52,940 bases of DNA from VBAS01 sp035318985 (GTDB lineage: Bacteria > Bacteroidota > Bacteroidia > Chitinophagales > Chitinophagaceae). Each line of letters begins with the position of its first letter. The first letter of the stretch is position 1. Shown piece after piece: positions 25,905 to 34,498 of this stretch. The DNA lies in the NCBI GenBank assembly GCA_035318985.1, contig DATHDP010000080.1, positions 1-52,940 on the forward strand, written 5' to 3'. The translations under genes were made by a program, and so were the position numbers. A model generated the notes under the pieces. That model worked only from the letters and a program-made list of their open reading frames with translations. It searched no databases and was not told the DNA's origin.

Positions 25905-26642
25905 ATGGAAGTACATACTCATTCACATACACCACGAAAAAAATGGACACATTATTTCTGGGAGTTCTTAATGTTATTCCTTGCCGTGTTCTGTGGTTTT
26001 CTTGCAGAGAATTTCAGAGAGCATAAGATCGAAAAAGAAAGGGAGTTGCAATTTATCCGCACATTAAAAGAAGATCTTGCAGAAGACACCATTGTCCTGT
26101 CTGAATCCTCAGAAGGTCTTAAGGAAAATGTGCTGAGAATGGATTCGCTAAAGAATTTTATATGTGACCCTGATGTAAAAAAGTATGGTTCTGAAATGTA
26201 TCAGCTTGGTCGCAGGGCTTCAAGAGGCGAACGACTTGTTATTCATGATCGCACTATTCAGCAAATGAAAAATTCAGGAGGCTTCCGGCTTATTCGTAAT
26301 GAAAAAGTTTCCAAAGCAATAATTGAATACTATAACCAGCTTGGTTTTATTGATATGCTTCAATCGATCGAATTAGATGAAGTGAACGAATACCGGAACA
26401 CAGCCATTACTGTTTTTCATCCATTGCTGTTTGATGGTATTGTACGAAAGGATAATACAATTGCAAAACCAGAAGGTAATCCTTCTTTATTAACTTATGA
26501 TCAGGCAGTGTTACTTCGGCTGGCAGGGCTTGTTTCTTATTTAAAAAATACAAGGCTTGCAATGGCAAAAGCAGAAGGAGAAATGAATGCTTCAGCCAAA
26601 AGTCTGATAATATTGTTAAACAGGGAATATCATCTTGAATAA
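25905..26642 (+). CDS. MEVH-family membrane protein, copy 16
   Basis: This copy has 245 residues and begins three bases after the serine hydrolase stop, showing that family and non-family genes share one transcript. It belongs to the subgroup of copy 5: MYQLGRRASRG, IQQMKNSGGFRLIRN (Met replaces Leu in the core), EYRNTAITVFHPLLF and NPSLLTYDQAVL. The post-membrane segment is ENFREHKIEKERELQFI, a blend of the EN and EHKIEK types. It ends in NREYHLE. Confidence 0.89.
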   Translation: MEVHTHSHTPRKKWTHYFWEFLMLFLAVFCGFLAENFREHKIEKERELQFIRTLKEDLAEDTIVLSESSEGLKENVLRMDSLKNFICDPDVKKYGSEMYQLGRRASRGERLVIHDRTIQQMKNSGGFRLIRNEKVSKAIIEYYNQLGFIDMLQSIELDEVNEYRNTAITVFHPLLFDGIVRKDNTIAKPEGNPSLLTYDQAVLLRLAGLVSYLKNTRLAMAKAEGEMNASAKSLIILLNREYHLE

Positions 26643-26651
26643 AAATACTTT

Positions 26652-27434
26652 ATGGAAGTACATGCCCACACACATACCGCAAGAAAAAAATGGACTCACT
26701 ATTTCTGGGAATTCCTGATGTTATTCCTTGCGGTGTTCTGCGGATTTTTAGCGGAGAACCAACGGGAGCATATGATAGAGCATCAACGTGAAAAACAATA
26801 TATGATCACCATGCTGGAAGATCTTAAAGCAGATGCCCCACTACTTAATGGAACAGTAAAAAACTGGAATAAAGTAAGCAAAAGCATTGACTCAGTTGCT
26901 GATGCCATTTCATTTCCTATTGCCGGCGCCGATCTTCTAAAAGTTTACCGGCATATCAATGAAGCACTTAATGTTTGGAGCTTTACATATAATGACAGAA
27001 CTATTACCCAACTCAAGAATTCAGGGGGCTTCCGCATGTTACGCAATAAAGAAGTTGCTGGTAAAATAATTGCTTATGATCAGTTCAATAACGATGCCGT
27101 TAAAAACATTTTCTTATTTCATTCTAAATTTTATGAAAATGCGACGCCACTGCGAAGCAGGGTTTTATCAGAAAATATAATCACAGAAATTTATAAGTTA
27201 TATGAAAACACTCCGGCACCATATTCAGCGAATCCCTGGATTGACAGTATGATAAAAAAAAGCAATATACCATTGCCTGCTGAAATTCAAACTTCGCAGA
27301 TGTTTGAATTCAGAAATTCGTTGATAGCACTTAAGAGAGATTATGATTCCAATATGACCTGGGGCTATGAGCAGTTACAGAGATTAATGAATGAATTAAT
27401 ACAAGTGATCCAAAAAAACTATCACCTGGAATAA
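26652..27434 (+). CDS. MEVH-family membrane protein, copy 17
   Basis: This copy has 260 residues and is the second and last of the two-copy block. The core is NDRTITQLKNSGGFRMLRN. The outer domain has ENTPAPYSANPWIDSMIKKS and appears nearest to copy 6. It ends in QKNYHLE. It converges on the adenylate-cyclase gene with only eight bases between the stop codons, and I see no terminator between them. Confidence 0.88.
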   Translation: MEVHAHTHTARKKWTHYFWEFLMLFLAVFCGFLAENQREHMIEHQREKQYMITMLEDLKADAPLLNGTVKNWNKVSKSIDSVADAISFPIAGADLLKVYRHINEALNVWSFTYNDRTITQLKNSGGFRMLRNKEVAGKIIAYDQFNNDAVKNIFLFHSKFYENATPLRSRVLSENIITEIYKLYENTPAPYSANPWIDSMIKKSNIPLPAEIQTSQMFEFRNSLIALKRDYDSNMTWGYEQLQRLMNELIQVIQKNYHLE

Positions 27435-27442
27435 AACTGTTT

Positions 27443-29380
27443 TTAACTCTGTGCTGGTTTTAATGAAGTAGTTGTTTGAAGTAACTCCAAAATTCTCGGA
27501 TCTTCTTTTATACCTATCATGGCCGGATGCTCCAGGTAATAATAGATCGAGTTAAGGTTTTTATTAATACAATTTCTTACATAATAAAAAACTTTTTCTC
27601 TATCCTCAAGAGCCCACCAAACCATAAACAGATCTCCGTCCATTGCTGTATCTGGCTCATCTTTTTGCCGTTGTTCAAGCTTGCTAATAATTTCCATTGC
27701 TTTTTCTCTCTGTCCAAGTTTAGCATATGCATATCCTATCGGTGCCAATCCTTTCAGAGGATGATTTGCCAGTCGATGGACCTCCTGGAATAATTCAAGA
27801 GCTTTTTTCCAATCACCTTTCATTCCAACGCACCAGCCTTTGCTTTCGATAGCAACACGCATAGTTGGATTGATCTCCAATTGTTTTTCTGCAACAAGAT
27901 AGGCGTCATCATAACGATTTGCCATTATATAAGCTTCGCCGAGATAATTATTAATAACGGTTGAGATCGGATCGATCGTCAAAGCTTTTTCAAGGATCAT
28001 GACTGCTTCATCTTTTTTCCCGACAACGATATAATAATAACCCAACAAGCGGTAAGAGTCGATGGCTGCCGGATTTAATTGCAATGCTTTTTGTAATACC
28101 CCGTAAGCTGCTTCCCATTCCTTTTCATAAAACAAATAGATCCTTGCTTTGGCAATATGACTTTCTGCAATGGTATTATCCATTTGCAATGCTTTATCGC
28201 TATACTGGTTGGCAAGACCAAAAGCTTTTTCAGGTTTTAATTGCCCCGTAGCTCCCAAATTAGAATAAGCAACAGCAGCCATTGCATAAGCTTGCGCATA
28301 GTCCGGTTGCAAGTCAATTGCCTGCTCAAAACATTCAATTGCTTTATAGGTATCAGCAGGTGTGAGTTTATTCCAGTAATGCAATCCTTTTAAGTAAAGT
28401 GTATACGCATTTATGTTTTTAGTGGAAGGCTTTACAAGATGTTCTTTTTGTGAAGCAAGCGATAAATTTTCACGAAGGCGATTAGCAATTATATTACTGA
28501 TCTCATCCTGCACCTGGAAAATATCGGTGAGATCACGGTCATAGTTTTCACTCCACACATTATATCCATCGGCTGCGTTTATTAATTGTGCCGTTATTCG
28601 AACCCTGTTGGAAGCTTTGCGAACACTGCCTTCCAGAATTTTATCTACGTTTAATTTTACAGCTATTTCACGAACATCATCCAGCTTGCCTTTAAATGCA
28701 AATGCAGAAGTACGGGAAGTGACTTGCAATCCTTCCACTTTTGTCAGTGAATTCAATAACTCTTCTGTGATGCCATCGCTGAAATATTCATTTTCCGGAT
28801 CGCCGCTAAGATTTACAAATGGTAAAACCGCCAGGCGATTTGCAGGTGGTTTTGTTTTTCCTTTTAATTCATCACGGGAGGGGACAACCAGGCCACTATT
28901 TGAAACAGCATAAATGCGAACAGGAGTTTTTACATTTTTCAATTCAAAATAGCCGAGCTCCCGGAGCGAAATGTCATTTTGATTTTTTACTTCATCAGCC
29001 ACTTTCTCTGAAATAAAAATACTGCCGGGCACGGCAAGTGATTCAATTCTTGATGCAAGATTTACACCATCACCATATATTGTTTCGTCTTCAATGGATA
29101 TATCACCTGTGTGTAAACCAATTCGCAGATCAACTTTTGGCTCCTGTTGTAATTGCTTTTGAATTTCAATGGCACTGTTCACACCATCAATGGCACTGGA
29201 AAATATGCTGAGTGAACCATCTCCATAATACTGCAGAATTTTTCCGTTATAATTCTTTACGGTTCTCTCCAATACATCTTTAAGATGCTTTTGTTTGGCT
29301 TTTGCCAATTGTTCATTCTCCTGCATCAGGGCTGTATACCCTGCCATATCTACAAACATTATAGCTGCCAGTTGTCGCAT
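27443..29380 (-). CDS. Class III adenylate/guanylate cyclase with TolB-like domain and TPR repeats
   Basis: This encodes 645 residues from the ATG of MRQLAAIMFVDMAGYTALM; an in-frame TTG 84 bases upstream exists but adds only unconserved sequence. Residues 1-150 are a class III cyclase domain with both metal-binding aspartates (Asp11 in FVDMAGY, Asp54 in GDGSL) and the transition-state pair Asn107 and Arg111 (GDGVNLASR). The substrate-choice positions are Gln50, where Lys is usual, and Thr100, so the nucleotide made is uncertain. Residues 160-300 are the TolB-like segment common in Bacteroidota cyclases (AVLPFVNLSGDPENEYFSDGITEELL). The rest consists of TPRs. It is the only - strand gene inside the array and splits it. 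Confidence 0.88.
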   Translation of the reverse strand: MRQLAAIMFVDMAGYTALMQENEQLAKAKQKHLKDVLERTVKNYNGKILQYYGDGSLSIFSSAIDGVNSAIEIQKQLQQEPKVDLRIGLHTGDISIEDETIYGDGVNLASRIESLAVPGSIFISEKVADEVKNQNDISLRELGYFELKNVKTPVRIYAVSNSGLVVPSRDELKGKTKPPANRLAVLPFVNLSGDPENEYFSDGITEELLNSLTKVEGLQVTSRTSAFAFKGKLDDVREIAVKLNVDKILEGSVRKASNRVRITAQLINAADGYNVWSENYDRDLTDIFQVQDEISNIIANRLRENLSLASQKEHLVKPSTKNINAYTLYLKGLHYWNKLTPADTYKAIECFEQAIDLQPDYAQAYAMAAVAYSNLGATGQLKPEKAFGLANQYSDKALQMDNTIAESHIAKARIYLFYEKEWEAAYGVLQKALQLNPAAIDSYRLLGYYYIVVGKKDEAVMILEKALTIDPISTVINNYLGEAYIMANRYDDAYLVAEKQLEINPTMRVAIESKGWCVGMKGDWKKALELFQEVHRLANHPLKGLAPIGYAYAKLGQREKAMEIISKLEQRQKDEPDTAMDGDLFMVWWALEDREKVFYYVRNCINKNLNSIYYYLEHPAMIGIKEDPRILELLQTTTSLKPAQS

Positions 29381-29468
29381 AAAAAGAATACGAAAATAAG
29401 GAGAATGTCTGTTTGATTTGCAAGCCAGCATAGGAATTAAAAAATCCATCCTGATAGTTTGCAAGTGC

Positions 29469-29476
29469 TAACTTTA
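29469..29476 (+). promoter_or_regulatory. Possible -7 box before the third array block
   Basis: TAACTTTA resembles TAnnTTTG (one mismatch) and lies 61 bases before copy 18. Because the cyclase gene interrupts the + strand run, a new promoter is expected here. The evidence is only this partial match. Confidence 0.3.
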
Positions 29477-29537
29477 ATGCAGCCAGCCAATCCAACAATC
29501 GACTTTACAAGCAACCAAAAGTTATACTGAACCAAAC

Positions 29538-30287
29538 ATGGAAGTACACCACCATTCTCATACAGAAAGAAAAAAATGGAACCATTATTTCTGGGAATTC
29601 TTTATGTTATTCCTTGCCGTGTTCTGCGGATTCCTGGCAGAATATCACCTGGAACACATGATAGAAAAGAAAAGGGAAAAGCAATATATAGGATCATTAT
29701 TGAAAGACCTGGAGAACGATACACTTCGGTTTGGAAAAACGATCACAAGACTTGAACAGAAAATTCCATATTACGATTCGGTTCTTTCTTTTTTCAAAAA
29801 TCCCTTATTGTATAATAACAGCCTACCATTCAGGTTTTATATTAAAACCAATCTTGAACAATTTTATTCGCCGTCAAATTCTACGCTTGAACAGCTGAAA
29901 GGCTCGGGAAATCTACGGTTAATACATAAGCAATCTATCATTGACAGTATAGTATTCTATGACTCCCGCATCAACGGTGCTTATAAAAACCAGGTTGAAT
30001 ATGTAATTGAAGCTAATAAAAGATTGATCCATTCTGTTGAAACCATTTTTGATTTTACAAATTTCAACCGTTTTATTAATGATGTATTTGCAGATACTGC
30101 CGCTAATGATGAATCGGATTACGATAAAAAATTATTCACAAATGACAAGGCCGCCATGCAGGCTGTTTATAATACTTATATAAGTACAAAAGCTACAGAC
30201 GTTTTTTATATTCAATCGATCATATCAACAAGGAAAATAGCCTCGGGTTTGATCTTATTTTTAAAAAAAGAATATCACCTGGAATAA
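29538..30287 (+). CDS. MEVH-family membrane protein, copy 18
   Basis: This copy has 249 residues and is the first of a five-copy block after the cyclase. The leader is the His-richest type (MEVHHHSHT), and Asn replaces Thr in KKWNHYFWEFFMLF. It has AEYHLEHMIEKKREKQYI, the core LEQLKGSGNLRLIHK and then SIIDSIVFYDSRING. The outer domain is rich in Asn, Asp and Phe (FDFTNFNRFINDVFAD) and does not fall in the copy 5 subgroup. It ends in KKEYHLE. Confidence 0.88.
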   Translation: MEVHHHSHTERKKWNHYFWEFFMLFLAVFCGFLAEYHLEHMIEKKREKQYIGSLLKDLENDTLRFGKTITRLEQKIPYYDSVLSFFKNPLLYNNSLPFRFYIKTNLEQFYSPSNSTLEQLKGSGNLRLIHKQSIIDSIVFYDSRINGAYKNQVEYVIEANKRLIHSVETIFDFTNFNRFINDVFADTAANDESDYDKKLFTNDKAAMQAVYNTYISTKATDVFYIQSIISTRKIASGLILFLKKEYHLE

Positions 30288-30293
30288 TTTTTT

Positions 30294-31028
30294 ATGGAAG
30301 TACATGCACACTCACATACTGCAAGAAAAAAATGGACCCATTACCTCTGGGAGTTTTTAATGTTATTCCTCGCGGTGTTCTGTGGATTCCTTGCAGAATA
30401 TCAACTCGAACATATTATAGAAAACCAGCGGGAGAAAAAATATATCAACTCATTTATTGAAGATCTTAAGGCGGATACTGTTTTTATTAATCAGTATGTA
30501 AATTCCAAGATCGAGAAAAGAAAAGATCATGATTCATTGATCTGGTATCTTAACTCACCCAACCCAAACCAGTATGGGCAAAGAATTTATCTTCTTGCCC
30601 GCCAGTTAACCCGTGGCATGAATTTCATTCCTGCTGACGGAACAATTAAGCAATTAAAAAATTCCGGCGGACTGCGATTAATAAAAAATCAACAGGTTTC
30701 AGACAGCATCATGGCATACGACCAGGCGATTGACCGGGTATTGCTTACGCAAGCCAGACAGGAAAATGAGATCACTGAGATCCGGCCAATGATGGGAAAA
30801 CTATTAGATGCGAATGTGCTGGAAACAATGGTTTATGGCGATGTTATTCATGCTCCTTCAGGAAATCCCGCACTGCGAACAACAAATAAGGAGTTTATTC
30901 TTGATTTTATTTATGCTATCCACCAGTTAAAGGGCAGTGATGCCTTAAATGCTGTTCGCTTACAACGGTTAAAAGAAAGAGCAATTGGAATTATTCTTTT
31001 TCTAAAGAATGAGTATCATATCAAATAA
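30294..31028 (+). CDS. MEVH-family membrane protein, copy 19
   Basis: This copy has 244 residues. It is in the copy 5 subgroup: RIYLLARQLTRG, ADGTIKQLKNSGGLRLIKN, EIRPMMGKLLDANVLETM and NPALRTTNKEFIL. The post-membrane segment is AEYQLEHIIENQREKKYI. The tail is NEYHIK, with Ile for Leu. Five bases separate it from copy 20. Confidence 0.89.
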   Translation: MEVHAHSHTARKKWTHYLWEFLMLFLAVFCGFLAEYQLEHIIENQREKKYINSFIEDLKADTVFINQYVNSKIEKRKDHDSLIWYLNSPNPNQYGQRIYLLARQLTRGMNFIPADGTIKQLKNSGGLRLIKNQQVSDSIMAYDQAIDRVLLTQARQENEITEIRPMMGKLLDANVLETMVYGDVIHAPSGNPALRTTNKEFILDFIYAIHQLKGSDALNAVRLQRLKERAIGIILFLKNEYHIK

Positions 31029-31033
31029 TATTT

Positions 31034-31798
31034 ATGGAGGTACATGCACATTCACATTCTCATGGAAAGAAAAACTGGAAACAATATTTCTGGGAGTTTC
31101 TAATGTTATTTCTTGCCGTAACGCTTGGATTTTTTGTGGAGAATCAACGGGAACATATTGTAGAGCGTCAACGAGCAACTCAATATGCAAAGGCATTGCT
31201 CAGAGACCTGGAAAAAGATACTGTTGAGATACGTGATGTTATGCGTGAAAATAAAATTATACTGGCCTGTTTTGATAGCGCCAGGTCAATTATTCATCGG
31301 GGTATAAAAAATTACATGGCTCCCGGGGCTTTTTATTATTACACCAATGTGGTTGCCAGTGCTCCTTCTGTTTCCTGGAATGACGCAACGATCATCCAAA
31401 TTACTCAATCAGGAAACCTGCGCTATTTTACAAATCCCGAACTGGTCAACAAGATCAGTTATTATTATTCCCAGATCAATTATGTAAAACTGCTGAATAC
31501 TAATGACAGAGGTGTAAGAGACAGATCAATGGAAATAAGGAGCCGCGTATTGAATAATTATGAGTACGCAAGGTTCTCCACTTATTCAACCGATGACTGG
31601 TTACGATTGCCCGATACTTTAATGAAGAGGCTGTTCCCTGTTCAAACCAATGATGCAAACCTGCTAAATGAATTTGCCAACAGTTTTGAAAACAGGAGGA
31701 GGGTCCTTAACCTTGTAATGAAACGTGTTTACCCTGCGTCAATTAAAGATGCAGAGGAACTGATAAGTTTATTGAAAGAAGAATATCATTTGAAATAA
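31034..31798 (+). CDS. MEVH-family membrane protein, copy 20 (alternative leader, mosaic)
   Basis: This copy has 254 residues. Three regions point to three different relatives. The first 62 bases (leader HSHSHGKKNWKQYFW) are one base different from copy 4. The membrane segment AVTLGFFVENQREH matches copies 8 and 29. The outer domain (GAFYYYT, IIQITQSGNLRYFTN, DTLMKRLFPVQ, FENRRRVLNLV) is the sibling of copy 12. The second codon for Glu is GAG, unique in the family. It ends in KEEYHLK. This is the clearest sign of segment exchange between copies. Confidence 0.9.
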   Translation: MEVHAHSHSHGKKNWKQYFWEFLMLFLAVTLGFFVENQREHIVERQRATQYAKALLRDLEKDTVEIRDVMRENKIILACFDSARSIIHRGIKNYMAPGAFYYYTNVVASAPSVSWNDATIIQITQSGNLRYFTNPELVNKISYYYSQINYVKLLNTNDRGVRDRSMEIRSRVLNNYEYARFSTYSTDDWLRLPDTLMKRLFPVQTNDANLLNEFANSFENRRRVLNLVMKRVYPASIKDAEELISLLKEEYHLK

Positions 31799-31803
31799 AT
31801 TAT

Positions 31804-32535
31804 ATGGAAGTACATGCACACTCACATACGCCAAGAAAAAAATGGACACATTATTTCTGGGAGTTTCTCATGTTGTTTCTTGCAATAACACTTGGCTTTC
31901 TTGTAGAAAATCAGAGGGAACACTATATAGAAAAGAAAAGAGCGAAAGAATATGCTGTTTCGTTATTAATGGATTTGAAAGAAGATTCTGCTAATATATA
32001 CAGCATAATCCAAAGTAGAACTTCAAGAAAGCAGAAATTAAGCAGCTTGATGGATGAGCTTGAAAAAAAGCCTGCCGATCAACAGGACAGCATTATATTT
32101 TTTATTGGCGTAGACGAATTATCCAGAAGGGCATATCCAATTTTAAGAATCGGCACTTATGAACAAATAAAAAACTCTGGCTCTTTACGTTATTTTACTA
32201 ATAAAACTGCTGCTGCATTAGTTGAGTATGAGTCTTATCGAATATTACTTGACAAACAGCTTGAAATTGAAAATAAATATGTTCTCGAAAACATTATCCC
32301 GCTAAGAGAGAAGTTCATTAATCCAAAATATTTAAGAGATGAGATAGAAGAGAAGACCTATATTATTACCGATCCTTTAATCAGTAAAGATCCTGTCATT
32401 CAATTAGAGGTATACAGATCAATAAATTTTTTGCTGGAAAGAAATCGGAACTATATAACATATTTAAATATGACTCTGGAATTTGCGATTAAATCAGCTA
32501 TTCACGAATTAGAAAAAGAATATCACCTGAAATAA
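31804..32535 (+). CDS. MEVH-family membrane protein, copy 21
   Basis: This copy has 243 residues. The membrane segment is AITLGFLVEN, the only copy with Ile at that point. The post-membrane helix is QREHYIEKKRAKEYAVSLL. The core, GTYEQIKNSGSLRYFTN, has Ile in place of Leu. The codons are notably AT-rich compared with copy 14. The outer domain is strongly acidic (EIENKYVLENIIPL, RDEIEEKTY). It ends in EKEYHLK. Confidence 0.88.
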   Translation: MEVHAHSHTPRKKWTHYFWEFLMLFLAITLGFLVENQREHYIEKKRAKEYAVSLLMDLKEDSANIYSIIQSRTSRKQKLSSLMDELEKKPADQQDSIIFFIGVDELSRRAYPILRIGTYEQIKNSGSLRYFTNKTAAALVEYESYRILLDKQLEIENKYVLENIIPLREKFINPKYLRDEIEEKTYIITDPLISKDPVIQLEVYRSINFLLERNRNYITYLNMTLEFAIKSAIHELEKEYHLK

Positions 32536-32540
32536 AATTT

Positions 32541-33275
32541 ATGGAAGTACATGCACATACTCATACCCCAAGAAAAAAATGGACGCATTATTTCTGGGAG
32601 TTTTTAATGTTGTTCCTGGCTGTGTTTTGCGGATTTTTAGCAGAGTATCAGTTGGAACACAAGATTGAGAGGGACAGGGAAGAAGTGTATATGAAAAATA
32701 TGCTTGCAGATTTGAGATCCGACACGGCCACATACAAAAATTATATTGCACAAACATTCCCTGCCCTGGATGCTATTGATTCGCTGATGAACTTGCTTAA
32801 AAGCCCGGATAGAAACAAAAGGGCAAACCGGATCTATTACCTGGCAAGATCTTTTACTATGCGAAGTGATCTGTTGTTTCCGAGTGAAAGAACTTATACT
32901 CAGATGAGATCTTCAGGTCACTTAAGGCTAATACATAACCAGGAAATAGCGGACAGCGTTTCTTATTATTATAATTCATTGAGGCAGATCGAAAATCAGA
33001 ATGAAAGGATCACCGACAGAATGAATCAATATTTTCTTACTGTGCATAAGCTTTTTGATGCAGCAATTTTTTTACAAATAAGTAAAGACAAAAAGGTGCC
33101 CGAGGGTCCTTCTGTACAACTATTAACAAACGACCCGTCTGCGATAAACGAGCTGCTTACAAGGGTCCAATATCTTTATGCCACATTCCTTTTTACAGCA
33201 AACCTTGGATTGGCGAGAAACAGTTCAGCACAAAACTTAATTACTCTGATTAAAAAAGAATACCATTTTGAATAA
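32541..33275 (+). CDS. MEVH-family membrane protein, copy 22
   Basis: This copy has 244 residues and is the last of the five-copy block. It has AEYQLEHKIERDREEVYM, then RIYYLARSFTMR. The core is YTQMRSSGHLRLIHN, with Arg for Lys. KLFDAAIFLQI and QLLTNDPSAINEL link it loosely to the copy 5 subgroup. The tail is KKEYHFE. The acyltransferase gene follows after 14 bases, so read-through transcription is likely. Confidence 0.89.
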   Translation: MEVHAHTHTPRKKWTHYFWEFLMLFLAVFCGFLAEYQLEHKIERDREEVYMKNMLADLRSDTATYKNYIAQTFPALDAIDSLMNLLKSPDRNKRANRIYYLARSFTMRSDLLFPSERTYTQMRSSGHLRLIHNQEIADSVSYYYNSLRQIENQNERITDRMNQYFLTVHKLFDAAIFLQISKDKKVPEGPSVQLLTNDPSAINELLTRVQYLYATFLFTANLGLARNSSAQNLITLIKKEYHFE

Positions 33276-33289
33276 ATAGTAATTACATC

Positions 33290-34465
33290 ATGCAGCAACT
33301 CTTAAATCAAAAAAGAATTACCTCCGTCGATCTTCTCCGTGGCATCATCATGATCATTATGGCGCTGGATCACACAAGAGATTTTTTTCACTATGACGCA
33401 CAATTAAATAATCCGCTGAATATGAACTCGACCACCGGAGTGCTTTTTTTCACACGATGGATAACGCATTTCTGTGCCCCGCTGTTTGTTTTTTTATCTG
33501 GAGTGTCAGCATATTTACAATCTGCCCGAAAATCAAAAAAGGAATTAAGTATTTTTTTGATCACAAGAGGTCTTTGGTTGATATTGATGGAACTTACCAT
33601 CGTCAACTTTGTGCTTACATTCGATATACACACTTTCGCATTGGAAACTATATGGTCCATCGGTATCAGTATGGTGATATTAGGATTGGTGATCTGGTTA
33701 CCGTTCGAAGTAATATTCGTCTTCGGCTTAGTGATCGTGTTAGGACATAACTCACTGGATTTTTATGAAAGAAAACAAAACGGCCAGTTCAGTGTTGGTT
33801 ATAGTCTTATGCATCGCTTAAATTTTCTCCCTTTAGGGGGTAAATTTCAGCTATTGATATTGTATCCATTTCTTTCCTGGTCAGGCCTCATGATGTTGGG
33901 TTATTGCCTCGGTAAAGTCTTACGAAATGAGAATAGATCGTATCGCAAAAAATTTTTGGTCATCACGGGTCTTTCTATCATCGTATTATTCATTGTTCTT
34001 CGTTTTATAAATGTATATGGAGATCCATCTCAATGGTCAAAACAACCTACAGGCTTCAGAACTTTTCTTTCTTTTATCAATTCAAGTAAGTATCCGCCGT
34101 CCCTATTCTTTATGTGCATGACCATTGGTCCTTCATTATTATTAATGGCGTGGTGGGATAATATTCAGAATACTTTTACAAAGTTTGTTTCTGTATATGG
34201 ACGGGTTCCTTTTTTTTATTTCGTAGTTCATCTTTTCGTACTTCATTTTATTACTATGATCTTTTATTTCTACAGGGGTCACACATTCGCAGAAACGATG
34301 AACGACCAGATAATCACAAAATTTGTAAAAGGGGGCGAAGGGTTTTCGTTGACGATAGTTTACGTTATCTGGTTATCAGTTGTCATTGGGTTATATCCTT
34401 TGTGTAAATGGTATGATAACTATAAAACGAATCATAAAGAAAAAAAGTTGTTGAGTTATTTGTAA
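33290..34465 (+). CDS. Multi-pass membrane acyltransferase, heparan-alpha-glucosaminide N-acetyltransferase (HGSNAT/DUF1624) type
   Basis: This encodes 391 residues with about ten membrane segments. The start RITSVDLLRGIIMIIMALDHTRDFF (9-33) is the family signature, with the conserved Asp27-His28 pair, and FFYFVVHLFVLHF near the C-terminus adds the second membrane His. HGSNAT transfers acetyl groups from cytoplasmic acetyl-CoA to glucosamine across the membrane. Bacterial relatives are thought to modify envelope sugars, and the substrate here is unknown. It lies 14 bases after copy 22 and 33 bases before the peptidase gene. A palindromic repeat lies inside the coding sequence at 33820-33847. 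Confidence 0.85.
   Translation: MQQLLNQKRITSVDLLRGIIMIIMALDHTRDFFHYDAQLNNPLNMNSTTGVLFFTRWITHFCAPLFVFLSGVSAYLQSARKSKKELSIFLITRGLWLILMELTIVNFVLTFDIHTFALETIWSIGISMVILGLVIWLPFEVIFVFGLVIVLGHNSLDFYERKQNGQFSVGYSLMHRLNFLPLGGKFQLLILYPFLSWSGLMMLGYCLGKVLRNENRSYRKKFLVITGLSIIVLFIVLRFINVYGDPSQWSKQPTGFRTFLSFINSSKYPPSLFFMCMTIGPSLLLMAWWDNIQNTFTKFVSVYGRVPFFYFVVHLFVLHFITMIFYFYRGHTFAETMNDQIITKFVKGGEGFSLTIVYVIWLSVVIGLYPLCKWYDNYKTNHKEKKLLSYL
33820..33847. repeat. Palindromic element inside the acyltransferase gene
   Basis: AAATTT, then TCTCCC, a TTTA loop, GGGGGT and AAATTT: the outer six bases and most of the inner six pair as an inverted repeat. It is read in frame as NFLPLGGKF, between two membrane segments. 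It resembles small palindromic repeats that insert in frame in Bacteroidota genes. Confidence 0.5.
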
Positions 34466-34498
34466 AAATTTCTTTTGCGATCTTTTAAATAAATAAAT

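Noticed and set aside
29381..29464. N-terminal extension of the cyclase from a TTG start
   Set aside because: The extra 28 residues look unlike a domain, while the ATG at 29380 gives the usual MRQLAAIMFVDM start.
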